From Fusarium oxysporum f. sp. lycopersici 4287 (taxonomy: Eukaryota; Ascomycota; Sordariomycetes; Hypocreales; Nectriaceae): a stretch of 64,000 nucleotides of DNA. The stretch lies in NCBI RefSeq assembly GCF_000149955.1, contig NC_030987.1, positions 3,193,138 to 3,257,137 of the forward strand, in the 5' to 3' direction. The notes beneath the pieces were generated by a model. The model did no database searches. It saw nothing but the letters and a program-made list of their open reading frames with translations, and had not been told where the DNA came from. The position numbers were made by a program, and so were the translations under genes. Positions 11,783-23,230 of this stretch are shown piece by piece. The stretch's first letter is position 1, and each line of letters opens with the position of its first letter.

Positions 11783-13028
11783 TTACAGCTTGGCAATCAT
11801 CTTGTTGCCCCTTTGCAACCAAGCAACAGCGTCGTCTACGAACTCATCCACGACAGCCTTGGCAGGCTTCTGCTCGTTGACAACAGCAGCGCACTTGCCC
11901 ATGAGGTAAGGTCGGTACTTGTCCAACAGATCCTCATCGTCGTCGCTATCGTTATCACTAGCAGCCTCAGCGAGCTTGTCGAGGTCAGCCTCGTAGGGGA
12001 TAACACCCTTGGAGACGAGCTCCTTGATCTCGGCCTGACGGTTGACCTCCCAGTCGTTGATGTAGTCGTTGTTACGGACACGCATGGGACGGCCGGTCCA
12101 GATGATGGTGCGGATGTTGTCGTCATGGCCAGATGTGCGGACAGCCTCCTTGTGAGCCTTGGGGGCACCAGCCTCGTCAGTGAGGATGAATCGGGTTCCG
12201 ACCCAGACAGCGCCAGCGCCCATCATGAGCGCAGCAGCGAGGAGCTGACCGTTGTGGATACCACCAGCAGCGATGACCTGAACGGGGCCGCCGGTGAGAG
12301 GAGACTTGTGCTTCTTGCAAATATCGACAACAGCGGGGATGAGGACGGTTGTGGGGATATCGCCAGTGTGGCCACCACCCTCACCACCCTGAGCGCAAAT
12401 GATATCGACGCCGAGGTCGAGGCACTTCTGGACGTGCTTGACGTGACCGATCATGTTCATGTAAACAATGCCATTGGCGTGGAGCTTGTCAACGACAGCC
12501 TTGGGGGGAACACCGACGGCAGAGACGAAGAGCTTAGCGCCCTCCTCGATGATAATGTCGACGAGCTCGTTGAGCTTACCCTTGGTGTAATCGTAGCTGT
12601 GGAATCATATGTCAGCGCTTTGTTCGTCACTAGTGAGATCTGCATGTGATCGCAAAATCTCAAGGCCGAGGGCCCCGAACTTGGGGTGAACTTACTTGGT
12701 CTTGCGAGCGCTGCCGCCGACCTGGGGAAGGAGCAGATCAACACCGAAGGGAGCGTTCTTGTCATTGAGGAAGCTCTTGAGCTCAGCGATTTGCTCGCGC
12801 AGCATGTCAGGAGTGTATCCGACACCACCAATGACACCGAGACCACCAGCGTTGGAGACAGCGGCAGCGAGCTTAGGGCCGGCGGCAACGTTCATGCCCG
12901 CGAGGAGGACGGGGTGTTGGATCTTGAAAAGATCGGTGATGGGAGTTCGGAGCTTCTCTGTGAGGGAGCATGTTAGCGATCGTTGAGGAATCTGGAGATT
13001 GTGCTGATGACGTACGTGGTGAGGCCAT
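11783..13028 (-). CDS. Nitronate monooxygenase (2-nitropropane dioxygenase) family FMN enzyme
   Basis: Members oxidise alkyl nitronates such as propionate-3-nitronate using FMN and O2; the true substrate here is not known. Three exons (13028-13016, 12957-12696, 12596-11783) join in phase to 362 aa. The first coding exon is only 13 nt (ATGGCCTCACCAC) before a GTACGT donor. Family features are the N-terminal LFKIQHPVLLAGM, the flavin-binding SNAGGLGVIGG, GHVKHVQKCLDLGVDIICAQG, GGEGGGHTGD, IAAGGIHNGQ, and MGAGAVWVGTRF that contacts the FMN phosphate. The C-terminal part holds an acidic run (SDNDSDDDED). The fold is a TIM barrel with no signal peptide, so it is probably cytosolic. Divergent from the folate gene with about 0.9 kb between starts. 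The long antisense frame over this gene is a codon-bias shadow. Confidence 0.92.
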
Positions 13029-13935
13029 GTTGTCTGCTTGTCTGTTTGTCTTGTCTAGATGATGCTATCGTGTCGCGTCTGAAGAGAACTGTCTTCTTGC
13101 TTCTGGTGGTGGAATCAGGAGCAAGATTGATTGATAAAGAAGCAGAGAATCGAGAGTTGGAGAAGAAATCCGGGGTATAAAAAGAATCAGCAGATAGAGA
13201 GGGGGTTTCGCAGGGAAAGAGGTTAGAAGCACGGTTCGCGATGGCAGGAACTAGGAAGGAGGGACCACATGCCGAGGTCTGGAGTCTCGTCTCAGCCTGG
13301 GCAGGAAGAGTGTGGAGTAGGAGTAGTTCCCGCATTGGGGATAGTATCACTTTGAATCCGGGGAAGATGCCTCGGGACGAAAGAGGAGAAGCTGTTAACA
13401 AGAAAATGGCCTGACTGTTAACAACGGAACTCGGTAAAGCCGAAGCACCTGCTAAAATGATTGTGCTGTTCTCTTCGCTCTCCTGGCTTTTCTCAACCTA
13501 CCCAAAATGGTAAACTTAGTAATCTATCGAGGTTGGCCCCCATGTTCAACGTCTCTGACATGTGCTCGGTGCTAACGGCAGAACCAGTCAGCAAAGACCA
13601 AGACTCAAAAGACCCCGTGACATGAATCATGACGACCACCTCACATGGGAAATCAATGCATCTCATTCCCGTACAGTCAGCTCGGAAATGCATGAGCTCA
13701 ACCGCGCAGCCCTATGCCGCTCTCGTCAGCTTATTTTCTCCGCCAAAAGTATCGCAAAATCCGCTACAGCCTCGTACTCAGCCTTTTAGACTTCAACAGC
13801 TGCTAGCACCGTTGAAGTCACTATTCCCACCCCTAGTGTCTTGTTAACGCAAATTTTCTCGGCCTCAATCCTCCGAACTCACTCAACAACATGTTCTGAA
13901 TCGTCGGTCATGTAGCTGAAGCAGCACCACTCACC
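13029..13935. promoter_or_regulatory. Divergent intergenic region, nitronate monooxygenase / FOL1
   Basis: A 907 bp gap separates two divergent starts. Short frames on both strands have no family resemblance. I read it as the two promoters and leaders; no specific site is called. Confidence 0.5.
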
Positions 13936-15645
13936 ATGAGACAACTGCTTCTCTCATCGCGACCGCTTATTCAGAGCCTCAGAAGCACCGGCCACGATGC
14001 TTGTCCCGGCTCTGTTCTGGCTTTCGCCACTGCCTCGCGATGTTCGTTGACGTCAACAAGGCCTCACCAGCGATCTTATGTCCATCATGCGGGCCTTCGT
14101 CCTCTTGTGAGATGCAACATGCCTGGACTTAAGCGCAATGCCTGTGGATGTGCTTGCGCAAGTGGAGGTGGCTGTGGGAGCAGCGGACCGCAAAAGAAGA
14201 CGGCATATATCGCTCTTGGAAGCAATATGGGAGACAGAGTTGCTGAGATTGAGCGGGCATGCAACGAGATGGACCGCCGAGGAATCAAAGTCAAGAGGAC
14301 CAGTAGCCTCTGGGAAACAGAGCCCATGTATGTAACCGACCAGGATCGTTTCGTCAATGGCGCTTGTGAGGTATGTATATCAAAAACGTCCGTTCGCGTT
14401 CCCGCGCTGACCAATCCACTAGGTCGAGACAGAACTTGACCCTATAGCTCTTCTAGATCAACTGCAAGCCATTGAGAATGACATGGGACGAAAGAAGGTC
14501 ATCGACAAGGGCCCGCGTAACATTGATTTGGACATTCTTCTGTACGGCGACGAAAAGGTTGACCACGAGCGGCTCAAGGTTCCCCATATTGGCATATTAG
14601 AGCGGGAGTTTGTTCTCAGACCCCTGGCCGAGTACGTTGCACAGAAAAACACAATCGAGGTATTCTAACGGCAAGTTGCAGACTCATTCCGGCAAAATCA
14701 TTGGATCCGGCGAAGCCGTGGAAGCTCATTCAGGATAATCTAAATGAGCTGCCCCTTGGCGAGCCATTGTCTTCCATGACACCGCTTTCTTCGACGGCGG
14801 GTTCTTTGACGCCTCTTGCTGCAAAGCGCAAGACCCATGTCATGGGCATTCTCAACTTGACGCCGGATTCGTTTTCAGATGGTGGCTTTCACGATCGAGA
14901 TAACCTCGCTCAGACGATTGTGAATATGGTCAACAACGGAACTTCGATTATCGATGTTGGCGGCCAGTCAACTGCCCCTGGTCGACCAGAAGTATCAGCC
15001 GAGGAAGAGGCATCTCGAGTTGTGCCTGCTGTTCAGCTGATTCGATCGCTTCCTGAAGCTCGTGATGTGGCTATCAGCATTGACACGTATCGCGCATCCG
15101 TTGCTGAGGAAGCTGTTGCCAGTGGAGCAGATATCATCAACGATGTTTCGGCTGGTCTGCTGGACCCAGACATGCTTTCCACCGTCGCCCGTCTGGAGAA
15201 AACGATATGTCTGATGCATATGCGCGGCACACCGCAGACCATGACAAAGTTGACCTCGTATCCAGACGGACTCATTCCCACAATAGCATCTGAGCTTCTC
15301 GAGCGCGTAGCAGCGGCCGAGGCAGCGGGTATCCGGCGGTGGCGCATGATTCTGGACCCGGGCATCGGCTTCGCCAAGACGGGAGAGCAGAACCTCGAGA
15401 TTCTTCGACGGCTGGAGGAGCTGCGATACTGGCCGGGGCTTCAAGGCCTGCCGTGGCTTGTTGGCTCGAGCCGGAAGACTTTTGTCGGGAGGATCACGGG
15501 AGTCACGGAGCCGAAGCAACGGACGTGGGGCACGGCGGCGACGGTGGCAGCGGCGGTTCAGGGCGGTGCGGATATAGTGAGGGTACACGACACACAAGAG
15601 ATGGGCATGGTGGCCAAGATGGCTGATGCTATCTGGAGGGTATGA
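13936..15645 (+). CDS. FOL1: Bifunctional folate enzyme: HPPK - dihydropteroate synthase
   Basis: It catalyses two consecutive folate steps: pyrophosphorylation of 6-hydroxymethyl-7,8-dihydropterin, then condensation with p-aminobenzoate to dihydropteroate (the sulfonamide target). Three exons (13936-14370, 14423-14631, 14682-15645) join in phase to 535 aa. Residues 1-60 are Arg/Ser/Leu-rich like a mitochondrial presequence. HPPK begins near YIALGSNMGDR (91-101) and has GPRNIDLDILLYG from 175. DHPS begins near 270 with GILNLTPDSFSDGG, then IDTYRASVAEEA and GSSRKTFVG near the end. Unlike yeast Fol1 there is no N-terminal dihydroneopterin aldolase domain; instead there is a short Cys/Gly-rich stretch (NACGCACASGGGCG, 68-81). 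An internal ATG (codon 62, at 14119) could give a cytosolic form. Confidence 0.95.
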
Positions 15646-16203
15646 GTACGGAAAGTGCAGTTGGTTGTCTACGGTGTGTGTTGTTGAATATGCATGGATA
15701 CAGACGGAAGAGACAAAATGGAAATGCATATGCAGAACGGGGCATCTGGATTTAATTAGTAGCCAATGTCTTTGATATCAACATTGTTTTACTTTCTATT
15801 TTTCCAAACCCAAAATCACATCACATCACATCATTTTCGTTAACTGACTCGTGAATAAAGAGCCGTATTCATTTTTCTCACGCTAGACTGTCATATATCA
15901 GAATCTCGCGTCCTTGGGAGTCACACCACCCTAGACCGCGCTCTGGTCTAACCCCGGCCCATTTCAAATCCCTTGTAGCCTCTCTTAGCCTCTATTTTCA
16001 AACCGGCGTCCGAGGAAGGCCTCATGAGTGGGGACAAAGTAGCCAAGGGAGGCAGGGATGCGTCACCGGTGAAAAAGGCCTGCATGAGCCTCAAATCCAG
16101 GGTTGGCCGACTTTCTCTTAGCGTTGATTAGTAGAGATGCAGAGTAAAAAAAAAAAAAAAAAAGCAAAGAAAACGGAAAAAATACCTGCGGTTATCTCAC
16201 CAA

Positions 16204-16241
16204 CCCCCCCCCCCCCCCCCCCCCCCCCCCCTTTTTTTTTT
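16204..16241. repeat. C28-T10 homopolymer block
   Basis: Twenty-eight consecutive C are followed directly by ten T. On the minus strand this is A10-G28, a run that can fold into G-quadruplexes and is hard to sequence, so the exact length is uncertain. An A18 run lies about 40 bp to the left. Confidence 0.85.
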
Positions 16242-17724
16242 GTCTCTTTTCTTTGGTAAATTGAGCATTAGCGTATCGAATGTGCCAAGCCTGCGTCATC
16301 GCCGGAGATGGAAAAGAAGTTCATTTACTGAAGATTGTGTGTTGGTACATACAGTGAGTACAGTCTACAGAGTAGTACGGTACATCATAATAAAGGTCTC
16401 GGCTGAAAAGAGGGGCAGAGTTACAATTCCTAGGATAATAGCGAGATCAGAAGCCGAAAAGGCGAGAGGACAATATAAAGTAGAAGAGAATCTTAAATCT
16501 TGGCCCAAACTCGCGACTTCGTCTTGTTCTTCGGCCTTTGGCGTTCTCTGATTCTCTGTCTGCACGGATGTGATAGGATGTGGGCGAGAATCTGCATGTG
16601 TTAGATTGTAGTCCAGATGTAACTCACATTCAGCTGCTGTGTAACCCCGGGGAGATGGAGGCTGCAGAAACCTTCCGCCTCGGTCGACAATAGGAGGGTG
16701 TCGAGGTGTCAACAAAAGAGGCCCCGACCGGGTACTCGGTGATATGGAGGTGAGGGGTAAAATGCATGAAAAGCAAAGTACAAGTACCTTTTTCATATAC
16801 TTTTTCTAGGCACTATATCCGTAGTCTGTAGAATATCTTGGTGTCTTGCTTTGATGCTGTCTATACGCTGCACTGCAGAGAGACAACTCACGACTTATAG
16901 ATAAGCTATCTATGTATCAAACTAAAGGCTATTCATCCATCCTCATGTTAATGACTCTCCTAGTGACACGCATGGTAGCATCGAGGCTTGGTCGATCTCT
17001 TTTACTGTATCCGTACTCTCTACCTACCTCAGTAGTCTGTCTACCTGGGGTCAATCACCCCAAAGCTTGCACCAATGCGAGAAATACATACTTGCAGCAG
17101 GGTCTTTCTTTTCTGAGGTAGGGGTTATCCTTATAAGGTTCACTAACCTGATCGCTTCCATCGATATCTCCGGGGCCCTTGCCCACTGTTGTACCTTACT
17201 GTTGTGCTGCACGTGTACTGTACCCTTACAAGGCCCTGTCCCCGTCCTGTTTGATTTTCTACCAACGAGTCCGAGCCAACAATCTACCAACACTGGGCCA
17301 AAACATCTCTCTCCTCTCTCCCAACCCGATAATCACCACACAGATCGTCTCATCCGTATATGCAGCATTTAATTCAATTGTTTATCGTAATCTGTAATTA
17401 AATCTCCGAGCCGCTTTAGTCTCCACTCTGCTATCCAGAACTTCACGGTACTTTGCTTTCCTAGCGTCGATCCACTCCCAAACTCTCTCTTCAGGAGCGG
17501 TACCTACAGTACAAGCAGTAAAACGTAGAGAGTATGTACTTTTATGTACGTACCTGAATGAGAAGAGATGATCATTCCGCGTGACAAGCCTCATTCCATC
17601 ATCTCGCATCCTGTCTCCGCCCTAAAATGACAAGAAGAGAAATAATTCATCAAGTATGGATGGTACTCCCGCTCTGTGTGGGCTCGGCCTGTCGCGACCC
17701 CAAAAAACTCCATAGCTTCATTTC

Positions 17725-17727
<3 letters not shown>

Positions 17728-17768
<41 letters not shown>
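17728..17768. repeat. Poly(T) tract, 41 nt
   Basis: This is the longest homopolymer of the window, 41 T on the plus strand. No retroelement body was recognised on either side. Its length in the assembly may not be exact. Confidence 0.85.
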
Positions 17769-17769
<1 letters not shown>

Positions 17770-18350
17770 TTATCTCCTCTCAATCCCCGTAGAATAGAAC
17801 TAAATTGAAAAACGTCAAGGCGTCTTCCTCTACGATTTTGAATTAGCGGTCCGGCCCATTCCCGCCGGTAAAAAAACGTGTTTTGTTGATTTTAGCGTGC
17901 CGACGGTAACCTTAATCGAACTAACCTTGCAGCCGCAACCGCGCAACCTCAATCTCAAACAATAATAGCCCGTTTTTGTCGATATACATACATTGGATGC
18001 TTGTGCATACTACGCAGTCCACTGGTGTGATATAGCAAGGATGGCAAATAGCCTAGCACCCTTGCATCTAAAACAGTCGCAAAATGCATGCGCCTCTGGA
18101 CCATCGTAGATACAGCCTCCATCTGCAACCTTGAATCTCGACTCCAGAGCCATGTCTGAGGACCGACAAGACTGTACTGTAGTGTGAAATCTTGGCTTGT
18201 TCCCTTTGTTGAGGCCTTGTTAATTTCCTCAAAGGGACATTCTTGTGAGCCAATCATTACACACCAGTCTCATTCATCTTTATCAATGAAAGTTGTCATT
18301 ATATGGCCAGACGGAAATCAAGAGAGTGGCATCCAACCACATCTAGCTAA

Positions 18351-18385
18351 CCCATCCATCCATTCATCCATCCATCCGTTCATTC
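18351..18385. repeat. CATC/CATT microsatellite
   Basis: Imperfect tetranucleotide repeats (CATCCATCCATTCATCCATC and on) form a short microsatellite in the gap between FOL1 and the VIB-1-like gene. Confidence 0.65.
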
Positions 18386-19417
18386 ATGCCATACAGTACC
18401 ATGGGGCCCTGCATTCCGTCAGATTTCATTAGGCACAGCGCTCCACCGTGACCGTCGCGGATGCACCAGAGGGAAACCGGGTTTTCATTGAGTAGATACC
18501 CTGCTAGGACCTAATCATGTATGTGACATGACTGTGCCTCGATCCTGTTAGCCTCGTATTCTCGATTTAGCCCTCTGCCATTGCTGTGTCTTTGTGTCTC
18601 AACGCCATCCTCCCGCCTGATGCTTCAGCCCCCACCATCCATCGATTGCCTTCTCCTGCAAGCTAGACTACTCGTCAACTTCCCAGATAGATTTTGAAAG
18701 CCATTAGCCATATCGACAAACATGAAGCCAAGTATCCACAGTCAACAGGGTGCTGTATCCTGCAACAAGAAGAGGATAGGATGGGATAGGAAAGAAGTGA
18801 AATGACAAGAATTACATTCAGTTAAAAAGTTCAAAAAAAAAAAAAAAAAGTGACGAAACCATGTGCCATAAGAAGTGAAAAAAATGCACCCTGGGTATCC
18901 TCCTTTCTTCCATTCGCCCCCAAAAACAGAAAGAGAGAGAGAAAAAACAAGACCAGCTGATGTCACGTTCTCTTGTCTGTCCTGTTGCCTCATTTTGTTG
19001 CTGCTGTTGCTATTGCCGCTATTGATGTTCTGCTCCTCGTACAATCTCTCTCACCATGCTGCTTTTGCTCGCCCATGAAATGTCAGGTAAAACCTGACAT
19101 ATAGTTTCTCCAGCTTCTTGTCGTACACGTCGTTATGATTTGCAGCCTTTCTGCCCGTCTTTGCATATCCAAGGCCACTCTCCTCGCAGAGTGCCAAAAT
19201 GTTATCAAACGAAGGAGATTCTAGGGTTTGAACCCCAAACTTGTGCAATACCATGCTCGTATTCTTGCTCCAGACTATGCCGATGTTTGTTTCGTGATTT
19301 TACCTTTATTTTCCTTCCACTTTTAGGACACAGGCTGGACTCCGTAACGCCTTAGTATGGTCTGTGAACGCCGCCAACTTCGGCACTGCAATGCTCGTAA
19401 CATCTCGTAGCAGCCGA

Positions 19418-22400
19418 TCATGATGTCATGGTCATGTTGATGCCGGACGACGGGATGGGGTAGTACCCGCTCGAGGTTGACTTGCCCTCGAAGGGTCCTG
19501 GCGGACGATCATTAATCTGAGCTGGTGGGTGGAAGATGCTGGGTAGAGCGGCGCCGTCGTAGTCATGCTTGATCTTGCCACTCATGTCCATCCCGGTGGC
19601 CATGTGCGGCACAACGTTATGATCGCGCTCCCCACGGGGGTTGAATAGCTCGATCCGGTCGCTCTGCGCCTCGTACATTGGGGCTGGGTAGTACTGGTAC
19701 TCTCGGGTCGTAACGATGGCCTTGGAATCCTCCTGAGGAATCATCGACTCGTGCGGTATATCGTGATGACGGACACCATAGAGGCTGCTGCGGGCGTCGA
19801 AACCACCTGTCGCGTAGCTTGGACCGCCCATCATGGGGTTATTGAAGTCGGCCATGCCGCTGACGGTGTAGCCTCCCATGTTGCCCGACGATCCTCCAGG
19901 TCCGCTGCTTTGGCTTCCGCGTCTGTCGTTTTGATAGTGGCCCGGCGAGCGGCCTCGGACAATCATCTTGGCCGACTTACGTGTGGCTATCTTGACGTAT
20001 TGATCACCACTGCTCTGATTAGCTACCTCGCCCCAGAGCTCGACAACCAGTTGGTAGTATTGCTGAGCAGCTCTGCGCTTCCCGTTATTCTGGGTAGCTT
20101 GCTTGAATTGAATGCGCTCAAACGTGTGCTCTGTGGGTAACTGTTGGCTGCCGGGCTGATTGCTGAAATTGTCGGGGTACACAGGGCGATTGGGTACGAC
20201 CGACTCTGAGAACATGCCCATATGGTGGTGGTGGCTTGCCTGTGGGGGCTTGTTGCTGAGCCGAACTTTTTCAGGCTTCATTATGGGCCCCTTGTCTCTC
20301 TTTGGCGTATGCTGTACCAGGTCGATGTTGTGCTGCTCATTGTCGGAGACAACTGCGGAGATGGACATGGCGAATCCAAAGATCGGAACGGGTTGTGATG
20401 AGCCACTAGCAGTGTACTGGATAGTGACGTTGGGGATGTGAGGGCTCAATGAAAAGGAGCAGACGCAAGAGAAGTAGTTCCTGCGATAACACGTCCACTC
20501 ATTCTCCGATAAAAAGAAGCCCTTGTCAATGATACCTGAAATGTCCACCTTGACAGGTGTTCCTGCGCCATCGTTGTATTGAAGGCTTCCTAGCATATGA
20601 ACTGGTTGCAGGGGAGGAATGTTGTTCTGAGTCGACCTACCGCCGTACCCGCTGGAGCCCATACTTGGAGCCGAGAAGCCCGCGTTGGGGCTTGTTGTTG
20701 GTGACAGCGGATGTCTTCCTCTTGGCTGTGTGGCAAAGGAGGGCGATCGAACAGAATGCTCGGATGGCCTCCTAAACCCTGGCGTGGCAGGACCGTACTG
20801 TTCTCGAGTACTGATCGGGGGACCAGGGTGCGGGAGGCCTGGGGTGCGATGTGAAGAGGGATAGGGATGTGCCATCCCCGTCGTAGATGAGTTGCTGCCG
20901 GCAGCAGTCAGTTCCTACTCTGTCTGCAATGCTCGATAGAGCTTGTCTTCGGCGTATATCATAATCGGTCCAACCCAGCTCATGTCTTTGTCTTTGCTTG
21001 TACACAGGAGACGAGATGGCCAGAGAAGAAGGAGAGCTAAAGGAAAAAAGACAAGAGAAGTATGAGATCTAATGGGTATGGTGTGCGGTTGCGACGGGAT
21101 CCTCAACCTGGGTGGTGAGGAAGAGAGGAGTATGTGAGGGCTAAGAGACTTAAGAATGAAAGAAGAAAGCAAAGGACGTACTTGGAACCCAGTCGAGAGC
21201 GGACGTCTATACCCGGATAGAGATGATGGTGACCAGCCGCTTGAGACTGGAAAAAGGCACTTCCGTCCTGGGGGTACTGCGCGGTAGAGCTGAGGACCGG
21301 CGGATGGAATAGGTTTAAGAGCGACGAAGGTTGAGAGGGCTCTATCGTCAAAGAAGTACTGGCCTCTTGCGGGTATCTGGCGGCTCATCAGCAAAGCGAC
21401 CTCAGGCTGACTAGAGAGCAGCAAGAAGCAGAAGAAGTGAGTAGCGATAACGTCAGGTAGACAGGTAGGTTACGGGACGGCAGTGGCAGTTGGCAGTGGC
21501 AGCGACAACGGCAAAAAGACGCGGCCACAGAGATGCTGTATTGCCATGTCCTGGAAATACAGTGTTCCCAGTGTCACAGCTTGAGGTGCACGCCAGGTAA
21601 TACTGTCGGCGGTTGGTGTGCCACAAAACCCGCCGAGCTGTTTCGAGAGGCTACAAAGACGGCCAATGCAGCAGCTCGCGGCACTGTCACTGGCACTGAC
21701 AATATACACCGGCACTGACACTGGCGCTGGGCGCTGACACGGGGCAGCGTGTAGTCAATGTGGAATAGGTAGATGCAGACTGCAGTGTAGGCAAGGTAGG
21801 CAGTGGGCGTGCGAAAGGGGAGGAGTAGACAGCAAGTAGCAGTAAGCGGAAACTTGAATAAAGTAGTAATGTAGCCAGTGAATGGGTGGGATAGGGTTGG
21901 AAGGATACTAGGACTAGTTTCCGGACAAGGTAGTGAAAACCACACCCCGGGCGTCAATGTCAAAACCAAAAGAGCTATCCATTGCTTTGTGACAAGCCAC
22001 CGAGAGAGATCCGAATTAACGGGATGCCAGCGAGCGAGCAAGCAAGTACCGTGAGAGCCTGTGAGACGCATGCACTCACTGGCCAGCTTGGGAATCTTCA
22101 ACAAGCGAATAAATGCGGCAGGGGATCGCTCCGCCGGCAACAACAGGGGATATAATATTGAAGAGCCCAGAGAGGGGAGGCTGGGTTGGGGATCTTGCGT
22201 AATAATTAAAGAATGGGGAATGGAATGCTTGACAGAAAATGGCTGACAGGGCTGCGCTCGCTGCCAGTTACTTCAGCTGTGATGGAGCCCTGCCTGACAT
22301 CGTTCTAGTTAGAGCATAGGTGGGTAAATGAGATCGAGGCAAAGCAGCAATTGAATGGTTCGGTAACGTGCGAGGGGATTGCGTGAGGGAACTTCCCTCA

Positions 22401-23230
22401 GTTTGATGGTCCACAAATCTAGTGGGGTTTCCTCGAGCATAAGAGAGACAATGGTCATGGTCAGGCTGATGAATGAACTAAGACATAGCAAAAGTGAAGA
22501 AAGGCGACAGGGGTGGTTCTGTAGCGATAGGCAAGGGGAGTTGAAGATAGTGAGTTGCTAAGTTAAGGGCTATCAGCTCTTCCCAGAGCCTGACTTAAAG
22601 CCGCCACCAAGGTTGAGGCCCGCCAGAACAGCAGCTGAAGAAGTGTACAGAAATGACGACCGATATGCAGGGAAGATAAAAACTATTGTTTTCAGAGAAA
22701 TAAACAATGGTAACTTTCAGAGAACTGTAACTCTACCTTTGCCACCACTGACATGGGTATCCTTAGTTTGGTTGGGCTACGGCGTCTTGGGCAAAGAATG
22801 GCCCCAGCTCCTAGCTCACAACTCGTGAACAAAGCCGAACCACTCACCATCGCGAAGTCCATGGGGGACTGTCAAGTGCAACATGACTGGTTCGACAGAA
22901 GCTACACAGAGTAGGTGCATATATACGTAGGGAGAAAAAACAAGCCACTGCCAAAAGGGGAGGAAGTCATATTAAAGCAGTCGTGTCGTAACGTAGTCCA
23001 GCACCAAAAAACAATGCACGCTGGAAACGGCAAAGGAAAAATGCAAACAAGACTGACCTCATCTCTCCAGTAGCCGTCGCCATATCCATACTATAGCCCA
23101 TGGTGGGCGTCGAAGATTCGTAGTCCTGTTTGAGAGGCTTCATGTTAGCCTTTGGTCCCGATTGCAAGGCCAATCCGTGACCATATCCAGGAGATCCAAT
23201 GAGACCTGTGGATATCCCCGTCTCGACCAT
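19418..23230 (-). CDS. Ndt80/PhoG-family transcription factor, VIB-1/XprG-like
   Basis: Ndt80-fold transcription factors of the VIB-1/XprG branch control extracellular hydrolases, carbon-starvation responses and heterokaryon-incompatibility cell death in filamentous fungi; assignment to this branch is from resemblance. Three exons (23230-23058, 21376-21182, 20894-19418) join in phase to 614 aa. Exon 1 starts MVETGISTGLIGSPGYG. Exon 2 is Ser/Pro/Gln/His-rich (FFQSQAAGHHHLYPG). The DNA-binding domain covers about 214-444, with VHMLGSLQ, GIIDKGFFLSENEWTCYRRN, FSCVCSFSL, IFGFAMSISAVV and the basic ATRKSAKMIVRGRSPGHY. The C-terminus is low-complexity. The exon 2/3 acceptor at 20895 follows a CTGAC branch site. 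Exon 1 is the least certain part: its donor is GTCAGT and the intron is 1,681 nt. The open frame from 20875 alone would encode a 485 aa form. Confidence 0.85.
21377..23057 (-). other. Long first intron of the VIB-1-like gene
   Basis: The proposed intron is 1,681 nt, against 44-113 nt for nearly every other intron here. Joining exon 1 (ends GAG ATG AG) to the exon at 21376 (starts A TAC CCG) keeps phase and adds no stop. No further exon is evident inside. It holds short direct repeats related to GGCACTGACA. Alternative reading: the interval contains a separate promoter, and the upstream ATG exon belongs to a longer isoform. Confidence 0.55.
21681..21738. repeat. Short direct repeats (GGCACTGACA / GGCGCTGACA)
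   Basis: Within about 60 bp the motif GGCACTG(A/T)CA occurs at 21680, 21692 and 21711, followed by a diverged GGCGCTGACA copy near 21729. They lie in the first intron of the VIB-1-like gene and could be protein-binding sites or a decayed minisatellite. Confidence 0.5.

Larger units (their letters stand above)
15646..19417. other. Gene-free intergenic region with homopolymer tracts
   Basis: This 3.8 kb lies between the 3' ends of FOL1 and of the VIB-1-like gene, which converge. I see no gene. It contains A18 (16146-16163), C28 followed by T10 (16204-16241), T41 (17728-17768), A17 (18833-18849) and a short CATC-type microsatellite near 18350. Part of it must be the 3' UTRs. Confidence 0.6.

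Noticed and set aside
11714..12649. 311-codon plus-strand open frame over the nitronate monooxygenase gene
   Set aside because: It lies antisense to a well-supported coding exon and its Leu/Val/Asp-rich product is what reversed, GC-biased codons give. No domain is present.
20915..21424. 169-codon minus-strand frame covering exon 2 of the VIB-1-like gene in another frame
   Set aside because: A variant splicing this frame in phase 0 to a TAG acceptor is possible, but the chosen frame has a CTGAC branch site at the right distance, keeps phase on both sides and has a composition typical of such factors.
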